Shown: positions 34,501-45,828 of the stretch, piece by piece
Layout: each line of letters opens with the position of its first letter
Position numbering within the stretch: the first letter of the stretch is position 1
Assembly: GCA_008828725.1 (NCBI GenBank)
Contig: MEHQ01003423.1
Location: forward strand, 183,351-247,350
Reading direction: 5' to 3'
DNA: 64,000 bases
Source: Saccharina japonica
Taxonomy: Eukaryota > Sar > Phaeophyceae > Laminariales > Laminariaceae
Made by a program: the position numbers and the translations under genes
Notes under the pieces: model-generated
What the model was told of the DNA's origin: nothing
The model's database searches: none
What the model saw: the letters and a program-made list of their open reading frames with translations, nothing else

Positions 34501-37500
34501 CGAAACACGGCCTCATGCAGAAAGCCCGGGAAATCGGCTTATCCACTCCCGCGGGAAAAAAAACTTCGAGCGCCCGCCACGCGAGCCACAGAGCTCGGAT
34601 CGAGCCCAAACCTCGACCAATGTGTCCGGGCGGGCTTGCTGTGTCGGGGTACTTAGCGTTTTGCCGAAAAGTGCTCGTACGAAGAGAAAAGTTGCGAAAA
34701 GTGCGAAAATTTCACAAACATAACTATACATATGTACTACAGTAGTACCAGGTATATAGTAGCAACATCTTCTCCTACGGACCCTTGGTTTCCAGCACCC
34801 GTCAGTGCACCAACCAAACTCATGTTCATACGTCAAAGCCCTCTCGAGTCACGAGTGAGTCATTGACCTATCTCCTTCACGAGGTCATGCACCCGTCAGC
34901 ATGCGCGATCGAAGTATCACACGCAGCTTGCAAAGGGGATTTGCCACGAACGTTTCACACCTCGGACAGATGATCTACAGATAGATGATCTACAGATAGA
35001 TCATCGATTCCCACTTCATGATCTATAAGCAGTAGACCTTTCAAGGCAGATATGTTCCCGATGTTGTATGATACGATCTATAATAGCTCATGTTGCCGGG
35101 TGGGACCCGAATAATCTGCACGATCTAGCACATGCTTTTCCTGGTTTGGATCTGTATTATGCAGATCCCGCACAACTTCTCATAACGGCAAGTGAGGAAC
35201 TCGATGATCCACTGTAGACTGTTAGATATATCATCATCCTTGCGAGGTGTGGAACTGTTAATCTCATAGCTGAGACATCTTTAAAGCTTTTACAGTTAAC
35301 ACGAGAGCGTCGAGACGACCGTATCCGAAAACGGCGTCTCCTCTTTGCGGGGGGCGTACCACGGAACCGAACAACGAGCGGGTAACGAGCCGAGTGATGT
35401 TCGGGACGATGGCCGGAGAAGAATCTGGGATCAGGCGAGCAAGGAAAGACGACATCAAGGTGTTTCGAGCCGCCGAAAGAACCACAGAAAGCACCCTTTT
35501 GTTGTTTGGAGTAGAGGCTGTGTTCTGGCCCACGGCGGCTAACAAGGAGGGCAAGTGGTACCGGGGAGTCGTCGAGGCAGAGGACGGTTTGGACGGTTCA
35601 ATGGCAAAATGGCATGCGGGGGGGGAGCGGAGAGGAGCCGGCTACGACACGCAACATAAATCGTTAAGAGTGGCGGCAAGGGCAAAGGGCAGGGGTGGGG
35701 GGGGGGGGGGTGGGGAGGGATACTGGCACCGCTGTCGACGAGAGCAAAAAGGAAATAGCAAGGTTCAAAATCGACAACAAAAAAAAGTGAAACCTATGCT
35801 GTTGCTGCTCCGACTTCTCGCATCTTGTATTGTTTTGCCTTTTTTTCCGAAGGGGGGCGCGACAGCAGCAGTATTGACAACTCACACCGCTGGCGACAAA
35901 AACAGGAAGGATATGGCAGCTCGTGCCGCAAAGTCCCGGCTCGGCCATTAATACATGAATAGCAGAGTCGGAAACCTATGCTACTACTGCCTCGAGTACT
36001 ATGAATACCACTTGTACTGCTGCTACGCGTCCAAACAGCAGCAGGCGACTGATAAGGTTTGTTTGGTCGCCAGCCCTGCGTCGCACAAGAGGGTCCATGT
36101 GAAGGCAAACACTACGATCGGAACTAAATATGTACGTACCGGTACCTCTTTCCTCGACAAGGCGGTGAGAAGTTCAGAGTTACTGGTACGTACATATGAA
36201 TACACATATCTGGTACGAGTACGTACGGTACATAAAATCAAAAATTGTTTTTACGTGAACAATCTAATATACTACCAGGTGTGTACGTAACACGCGGATC
36301 GAAGTATCACCGCCGTGTCAACTCGCTATGTATTGTCGTATCTTTAAATATGACAATACTCAAATACAACAGCAGTATCGCACCGCATAATATCGTGGTA
36401 TCCAAACCCGAGGTGCAAAAGCCCGAAACGGTGACGGTGAAATATTTCCCATTTTTTTGTGGGGAGACCCCACCGCCGTCATTGCAACTCCAGCGGCCCA
36501 GCTACAGCAGTAGATCTGCCCGCGAAGGCACAATACCTCTATGTCTTTTGCTGGGATTTTGTGACGGCACGGCATGTGTACCTCGTATATATACTTGAAG
36601 TATATAATAGGACGCGATCAAGGAGATTAAGGAGTGTGTCGGTGTGCAAACACGACATGAAATGATATCAATCTCGATACTCGATACTGCTGTATGTAGT
36701 ATGTAACGTCAATTGGCAAATACCTACCAATGTGTGAAACTCCCCGCATTCTATGTATACGTAGCATAAAGCAATGCTGCTGCACTACGAGCATGTATAA
36801 CTAACACGTCGGCACCGGCACCGTCGATGGCGATGGGTTTTTGATGCGCCATGAGTTGCAGGAGACCTCTCAGCTCCTCCCTCTCTGAGCGAGTGGTTCA
36901 CGAGGAAATAATGCGCACCCCGTAGCAAAAACAAGTATTCCACAGATGCGCTCCCAGTATACTTCACACTCCGAGTATACTCGGAGTACCGACTACATTT
37001 TGTACTCCGAGTACTGAGAGTATTGCATTACTGGCGGCCTAAAAACTGCGAGTTTTGGCAGTATCAGTACTAAATACTGCGAGTACTGGGAGTACGGGCA
37101 GTACAGAACCCAGAGTATAAGCAGTACCCATAGTATCAAGAGTATCGAACCCGTAAAAGCTGCGACTACTCGCAGTACATACTCCCAAAATACTGTCAGT
37201 ACCCAAAATACTCCAGTTGCCCCCCTACGAAAGTAATTTGCGGCAACTTCTAATTGTGGGGCTATCTGTGAACGCTTTCCGCAGTAAAATATTAAGGACA
37301 TTATCGAAACGGTGTACAGATGGTCAAAGTATGAACTTACCTACGGGTATCTTTCTCCTGAAGAGATGGCCCCGTTCACCCATCCCTGGCCTCCCAGACC
37401 TCCCATTTTGACACCGCCTCCTCTGAATACTTGCCGGACCTTTCTAGCCTTTTTTTGTTTCCTACACGTTTGCCGGCGAGAGCCTTTTCTTTATTCGGTT

Positions 37501-40500
37501 TTGTGCCCGTGCGTGTGCCCAGAGCACGGCAACGCGGGCGAGCGCGGCGCCATCACGGGTAAGGGCGGGCGCTGGCCAGTAGAGGGGGGGGTCGAAGGAG
37601 CGCGGTTGCCGTTTTCGTGGGTAGGCGTGGCGTGTGTTTCGAGACACGAGGGGGGCATAGATGAGCTCTGTCTGGCTTGCTGCTGCTGCGACCAACCCAG
37701 TACGTCCGAATATATAAGCGTTGCTTTAGTGTGTACAAGAACATTCAAGCGGCCCTTATTAAATATTATTTACAGATCGAGAGCTCCGCAGTCTCAACAC
37801 GATCATGGTCGAGTGGGCGAACGGGGGCCACGGTGAGCATCGGGTTTCACACGAGGCGGATCACGGGGCTCACTGGGGCAGAAAGCGAGCAGACCTCGAC
37901 CCGGACCGAATCGATGGCGAGGTGGTCGCGACATGGCGGGGAGCGTACGAGGCTGACAGAAACTTAGATGCTTCGAATTTTTTTTTTTCGAGCGGCGCAG
38001 TTATCAGAGACGGGACGGGGATTTTCTTTCTGGTACAGGTATCAAATTTTCGTTTTCACTTGCTTTTTAAAAGTTTGAACAATTTTATTTTTATTTTATT
38101 TATTCGTTTTCGCCGTTTTGCTCGAGTATGTACGTATCTTGCTCAGTTTTGTGGATTTTCTCGTTCGTCTTTCACAAGTGGATGACGGTGCTGTGCTGTG
38201 CTTTCTCTTTCGTACAGACAAGTACGAAGTAGAATCATGAACAAGGCACAAATCACACCCAGGCAGCGCCGCGCAGCGCCTTGCTGTGTGCCGTGCTGCT
38301 GTGCCTTCTTTTGGGCATACACATATACCAGGTACATATACAATAAGCAGAAGTACGTACAGTACGCATGCGGCGTCCGAGGTGTTTTCCTGGAGCAGAT
38401 GGAGCTCTTCGCATTTGCATGTTGCCTATTTATTTGCAACTCTTATTAATAATAACAGTTTAGACCTTTTACGTTATGCCCCGTTCCATTCTTCCTTGTG
38501 AGCGACGTATCGGGCGAACCGCCCGCTACGCGAAGCGCGTTGTACTTCGTACTCCGAGTGCGCTCGTACGCATATTGAGAGTGTTTCGGTGCTCCGAGTA
38601 CTCGCAGTACCAACGGACAAAATCCTGCCAGTACTTTTCAGTACCCGCAGTAAAGAACCCTGAAATACGTATATATACAGCAAGGCATTAATTAGCTGTT
38701 GCCGTCAAAATAACCGTTTTGCGCAACACGCGATTTTGGGCGCTCAACGTTTTTAGCAGGAGGCAGGGGCGTCCAGAAAAAAGAGAAAACGACACACCAC
38801 ACCCCCAGAGGTCGGAATAGAAAACCGTTGCAACCGTTGTGATCACATGATGAAATAAGAAAATGGAAGAAAAAAATATCCTTATCTTCATTTTTCTTCA
38901 CTTGGTTTTAGTAACCACCCCCCCTCCCCTGTCAATGGTCAAATGACTAAGGCAAGCAACAAATGAGTACGCCCCCCCGTAACGAACAAAAATTTCTGTG
39001 AGATGTCGAAAAAAAAAAAATCGACCACCCTCGCAGGAGGCGTAATTTTTTGGTGCGCGTTTTTTTCCGCAGCGATTTTCTTTTTTGTGGCGTCTTTTTC
39101 TAAATCGCAAATCGCCGTAGGCAAAAAAAAATATCGAGTTTTTTTTCGAAGCAAAGCTCACAAGGGTCGGGGCGGGGTTGGTGTTGGGGTTAGGAATGTC
39201 TAGAGTTGTGTTTTCGGCGTTTTTCGAATTGTGCCTTCTCATAACACTGGAACCAGACGTTGGCCAAAACCCAATTCCCCCATTTCTATGCTCTATCCTA
39301 GATAATAATTCAGAATCACGGTAAAGGCCCCAGCAGTATTGAACCCCGAAATACTTTCAAGTATGGCAGTATCCGCAGCACAGAATCTCGAAATAGTTCG
39401 AGCACTCGCAGTACATGAAGCCCAAATACTGCGAGTACATGAAGTACCTGAAGTATTTTCTCTCGGAAATAGTTCAAAGTTTACTCCTATAGGTACTGGG
39501 AGCATTTGTGGGCATTTGTGAGCCTTGCACAACCAAGGAAACATATGGTACGTAACTATCAATAGTCGAATAGTTGGCACCCTATAGATATACCTATATG
39601 TATAACATGTAACATGTGTGTGTTGCCTTAAGAACCGGTCCCCCGTTTTTGGGGACAAACTACTTGGAACTAGTGTGGGATACAGTTTTCAGTTCTGAAT
39701 GGGTTCCGTTCTTTCTACCCAACTGCATCTGTACATCCAGTGCCTGTCCTGATTACTAATCCTAGAGAGATAAAATTCTGTGGCCACAGACTGCTGTGAG
39801 AAAGATCATACAGCCAACTAATACCTCGTACCTGGTAGCTGGCGACTTACAGTCATCAATCTAACAGCTAACAGGTACCTGGTTTAGTTTTTGGATATTT
39901 CGCCGGAGGCGGAAAACAGGCGCTACCAGCATTATTTTCGCCACGCTGGTATTCATTTCTGGTGGCGGAGGATTTTTCGTCGCAGCCGAAACCGAGCGGT
40001 TTGTGCGTGTGGCACTGCAATTTATCCGGCGGCCGGCGAGCCTCCGGCGGCCCCTGGCGGCGCCTCTGCGGCATATCTCATATCTGAAGCCCTGATCCAT
40101 ACGTGTTGGATAAGCGTGTGATACGCCTCTGTGCCGGCACGACTTGTATTATGAATACGTACAGCAGTAGTATGAATCAGGGCATTAATTAGTGGGTCGG
40201 GGTCTGTTGCGCGCAGCGCAACAGGCGACTCAAGGAGTGTTGCGCGCACCGCAACACGCCTGAGGCGCGTGTTGCGCGCCGCAGGCGCCGCAAGCCCCCC
40301 CCCCCCCCCCCCCCGCCCCCCCCCGCCGCCGCGCGAAAAAAGCGAAAAAAGCGAAAAAATGGCGATCTATGGGCGAATGTACGCCTAAATGGCCTAAAAG
40401 ATGTCCAATTACGACTATTTATCAAGAAAAAAAGACCCCCAAATTTTTTGAGAAAAAAACGCGCAACAATTTGTTTAGCCTGCGGCGAAAATGTTGCGCG

Positions 40501-43500
40501 CCCAAAAACGCGTGTTGCGCTGCGCGCAACTAGCCTCGCGGCGACTGTTGCGCAAAACCGTTATTTTTTGCCAAATGTTGCGCCAGCGCAACAGCGCAAC
40601 ACCTAATTAATGCCCTGGTATGAATAGATGAATAGTGTGCCCATACTCGTAAGTTGATGTTTCAGTCACGTAGGGCTTCGTCACGAGACTGCTACGTACT
40701 CACGTACGTACTGCTGTGTGTGTGTGTGTTTTTTTGGCTTCGCAACATTGCGGCCACCACCCCGACCGGGTTCCTTACGAAGCCCTGAGAGGCCTGCCTG
40801 GTTAGTGTGCTTTGGCAAGACTACTCGTATAAATAAGGTCGATGGGCTTAGAATTGTCGCTGTACGGACCTCAAAACGGGATCGCGCCTGCAGGCAGAGA
40901 TACGAGCGGCGTGTTCGATGTCTCTGTGTAGGAGTGTGTGTTCATCACATTAAACAGTCCTTTCTACCAGTCGACATCCAGCACACCCAGTGTCCGTGCC
41001 GATTCTTTATCCTAGAGAGATACCAGTTCTTCTGTGGTCACAAAACTACGACACAAGAGACTACGCTGCAATGTACCAGGTGTGTACATATGTTGTTGTT
41101 CTCACACTATTAATATTAATAATTAATGCCCAAAATCGTGTGTTCGTAGTCACGGGACAAAGGACAGACTAAAAACTGGAAAAGAAGAATACCTCAGGCC
41201 TCAGGCATTCATACTCCTGTTTACTGTTCGTAGTAGAAGGGCTACCCGGTACGTTGGTATTTTACTTGCTTTACCCATTCATTTGCGTTTATTTTGTTTT
41301 CGTTTTTCTCTGTCCTCAGAATTTGCCGGCAACTATGTACAATGGTTGGTAGACACATATATCTGATACGTAAAAACCACGAACAATTAATTTATTCGCA
41401 GCCGGTGTGTGTGTGTTTGTGTTCTTCACATTAAACCTTCCTTTCTACCCGTCGACATCCAGCACACCCAGTGTCCGTGCCGATTCATCATCCTAAAAAG
41501 GTACCAGTTCTGTGGTCACAAAACTACGACACAGAGATACTACGCTCAGTGCAGTAAGCAGAGCAGACAATGCAATGCCATATACGACAGGCAAGACCTA
41601 CCCTGCTAGCAATCCAGGTGCATGCAAGAGAAAAAAATGAATCGGCACGGACACTGGGTGTGCTGGATGTCGACGGGTAGAAAGGAAGGTTTAATGTGAA
41701 GAACACAAACACACACACACCGGCTGCGAATAAATTAATTGTTCGTGGTTTTTACGTATCAGATATATGTGTCTACCAACCATTGTACATAGTTGCCGGC
41801 AAATTCTGAGGACAGAGAAAAACGAAAACAAAATAAACGCAAATGAATGGGTAAAGCAAGTAAAATACCAACGTACCGGGTAGCCCTTCTACTACGAACA
41901 GTAAACAGGAGTATGAATGCCTGAGGCCTGAGGTATTCTTCTTTTCCAGTTTTTAGTCTGTCCTTTGTCCCGTGACTACGAACACACGATTTTGGGCATT
42001 AATTATTAATATTAATAGTGNCGAGGCTAAAAATGCCAAAAACATTCCGTGCACCCAGCTGGGTGGAAACTATTGTACACCCAGACTGTTATTATGCGTA
42101 TGAGTGATATTCGTATTATTATGCTCGTATCTATATGATACACCAGTACGTTTTTCTGCGTACTCGTATACAGTGCACCAAGAACCCCGATCCCACGACC
42201 GATACGTGGGAGGACGGTTCGCGCTTCGCGCTCTCGATTTACGGTTCGCGCTTCGCGCTCACGGCCTCCAGCGGCTCCTGCGGACGGCTGGTTATATTTA
42301 TGCACCCTGTGGGTGGAAGCAGGGTGCCAAATGAGATCAGATCTGGGTGGGAGCACGGTGAAACCCTGCTCCCCCTTCGCACCCTGCTCCCACCCGGGCC
42401 TGATCCCACCCGGATCTGATCCTTTTTGGCACCCTGCTCCCACCCACAAGGTGCAGAAATATATTCAGCCCTCCACAGGCTCCACCGGAGCTGCCAGAGG
42501 CTGTGAGCGCGAAGCGCGGACAGTAAATCGAGAGCGCGAAGCGCGAACCGTCGAACCGTCATCCCGCGTACCGGTCGTGGGATCGGGGTTCTTGGTGCGC
42601 TACGAGTAGTACACATTAAAACCCACCATCCACCATGGGTATATAATCACGGGTATACAATAACAATCTGGGTGTACAACAATTTCCACCCAGCTGGGTG
42701 CACGGATTTTTTTCGTAAAAATGCGGTCCGTTCAGAAAAGAAAATGCGAAAGAACTCGCTTTTTACGGAAAGAAAGGACTCCGCGCGTCCGCCTTTCTGA
42801 CCACGTAAAGACTAACATACTTTTGCGAAGACCACACATGATACCTGGTACATAGTTGGTATGCATGCGATGTGTTTTCCACGCGACGCTAACTACGAGT
42901 GAGTACGTCCATACTGCTGTACTGCACCACACCCCACCCCACCGCACCGCACTTTACTACGTATCCAAATCGCTCGCGCGCAGTGGATCACCCACCTCAA
43001 GCGTCCCGCTCGGGCATGCACACGCTGCGTGCCTACCTTCCTGCATGCCTGTCTGCGTGCATGCGTGCATGCGTGCATGCCTGCGTGCCGCCTGCCTGTG
43101 CTCTGCGACCACGCAACGACGACCCTATGATATACTGCTCCTGTACGCCCCATATAAACCATGTCTCATGCTTTCTTCTTTCTGCTTTCCGTTATTTTTG
43201 TTGCACGTGGAAACACACACGTGCACACTCGAACAACCTTTCTTTTGAACTTGGAAATTGACTGATGAAACACATTCTTCCTCACGTCCAAGTGACATAT
43301 GCAAAGGAATTATGTACGTTGCTCAAGGGTTTGCAGTTTGCATGCGGCCGCTCGCTTCAAAGGAGGTATATACCTCTGGCACATATGTATATCGAACCTA
43401 CATCGAGTATGATAAGCACGTGTGAAGAACGAAGCTGTACTGTGTGATGTTCACTGTTGCAGTTTGTATCGGTACAGTATACTAAAGCCAGTATACATAA

Positions 43501-45776
43501 GTGCCCGGCGACTTACATATTTCAGCTTGTGGCGACATCTGCTTGATTGTTGATTTGCTTCAGTATGTTTACTTTTTATTATTTTTCCTTTTCGCTTTTT
43601 TCTCTCATCCTAAAAAGGTACCAGTTCTGTGGTCACAAAACTACGACCCAGAGATACTACGCTCAGTGCAGTAAGCAGAGCAGACAATGCAATGCCATAT
43701 ACGACAGGCAAGACCTACCCTGCTAGCAATCCAGGTGCATGCAAGAGAAAAAAAGAGAAAAGAAAGAAAAAAGCGAAAAGGAAAAAATAATAGAAAGTAA
43801 ACATACTGAAGCAAATCAACAATCAAGCAACCAAACAAAAGCATGAGGAAAAATACAAGATACGAAAAAAAAAAAAAAACACGAAACACGAGACTATGAG
43901 TACTACTGCTGTAATAATAGTATGATACACGCAAAATACAAAATACCCTGCGCAACACGGGAACATCACCAGGTACAGACAGAGCTTGCACGTGCATATC
44001 AGCAGTCGGCTTCTGGCATCCGGTGATGGGTGGTACATACATATGTGTCAGAGGTATATACCTCCTTTGAAGCGAGCGGCCGCATGCAAACTGCAAACCC
44101 TTGAGCAACGTACATAATTCCTTTGCATATGTCACTTGGACGTGAGGAAGAATGTGTTTCATCAGTCAATTTCCAAGTTCAAAAGAAAGGTTGTTCGAGT
44201 GTGCACGTGTGTGTTTCCACGTGCAACAAAAATAACGGAAAGCAGAAAGAAGAAAGCATGAGACATGGTTTATATGGGGCGTACAGGAGCAGTATATCAT
44301 AGGGTCGTCGTTGCGTGGTCGCAGAGCACAGGCAGGCGGCACGCAGGCATGCACGCATGCACGCATGCACGCAGACAGGCATGCAGGAAGGTAGGCACGC
44401 AGCGTGTGCATGCCCGAGCGGGACGCTTGAGGTGGGTGATCCACTGCGCGCGAGCGATTTGGATACGTAGTAAAGTGCGGTGCGGTGGGGTGGGGTGTGG
44501 TGCAGTACAGCAGTATGGACGTACTCACTCGTAGTTAGCGTCGCGTGGAAAACACATCGCATGCATACCAACTATGTACCAGGTATCATGTGTGGTCTTC
44601 GCAAAAGTATGTTAGTCTTTACGTGGTCAGAAAGGCGGACGCGCGGAGTCCTTTCTTTCCGTAAAAAGCGAGTTCTTTCGCATTTTCTTTTCTGAACGGA
44701 CCGCATTTTTACGAAAAAAATCCGTGCACCCAGCTGGGTGGAAATTGTTGTACACCCAGATTGTTATTGTATACCCGTGATTATATACCCATGGTGGATG
44801 GTGGGTTTTAATGTGTACTACTCGTAGCGCACCAAGAACCCCGATCCCACGACCGGTACGCGGGATGACGGTTCGACGGTTCGCGCTTCGCGCTCTCGAT
44901 TTACTGTCCGCGCTTCGCGCTCACAGCCTCTGGCAGCTCCGGTGGAGCCTGTGGAGGGCTGAATATATTTCTGCACCTTGTGGGTGGGAGCAGGGTGCCA
45001 AAAAGGATCAGATCCGGGTGGGATCAGGCCCGGGTGGGAGCAGGGTGCGAAGGGGGAGCAGGGTTTCACCGTGCTCCCACCCAGATCTGATCTCATTTGG
45101 CACCCTGCTTCCACCCACAGGGTGCATAAATATAACCAGCCGTCCGCAGGAGCCGCTGGAGGCCGTGAGCGCGAAGCGCGAACCGTAAATCGAGAGCGCG
45201 AAGCGCGAACCGTCCTCCCACGTATCGGTCGTGGGATCGGGGTTCTTGGTGCACTGTATACGAGTACGCAGAAAAACGTACTGGTGTATCATATAGATAC
45301 GAGCATAATAATACGAATATCACTCATACGCATAATAACAGTCTGGGTGTACAATAGTTTCCACCCAGCTGGGTGCACGGAATGTTTTTGGCATTTTTAG
45401 CCTCGAAGATATATTACCGCGCAGCAGTTTGACGACTTCTTGCTGCACGATCGCACGATCCGTATCTGGTGCATGATTTACTGGTTGGGTTATGCGCACG
45501 CCAACAGCGGGCGAAGGTCCCCGCCACGCCGACGCCGGGCAGGAACAAACGGTAACGCTTCTCACTGCGATTCAGTGGGGATTTGGGCGCTTTCAACACC
45601 TTAGGCCTTGCCGCTCACAGGCTGACAACGTCGAAAAAAAAATCATTTTTCGTATTACGTCCTCATTTTACTCGTGCAAGGAGCTCAAATCTTAGATTCA
45701 CACACAAAAAAGAAGAAAACAGAACAACACGGCGCGAGTACGATACGCAGCGCGCCTGCGAGTGGAGATATGCAAG

Positions 45777-45828
<52 letters not shown>

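Larger units (their letters stand above)
42022..45405. repeat. Palindrome P2: about 1.36-kb arms
   Basis: Outer arms 42022-43386 and 44041-45405 are exact inverses (sum 87427). Inside lies a smaller inverted pair (about 43541-43612 and 43757-43828, sum 87369) around a loop that repeats the P1 loop in the same orientation. Unequal unique segments (about 154 and 212 bp) separate inner and outer arms. All open frames in one arm are mirrored in the other, so none is evidence of a gene. Confidence 0.9.

Noticed and set aside
43040..43100. CRISPR-like array (regular short repeats)
   Set aside because: The repeats are contiguous TGCATGCG units without unique spacers, in eukaryotic DNA.
42104..45323. 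Mirrored pairs of open frames of 70-140 codons around 42-45 kb
   Set aside because: They arise because the two palindrome arms are identical. The frames run through foldback repeats (GCGCTTCGCGCTC) and show no splice-linked partners or known motifs.
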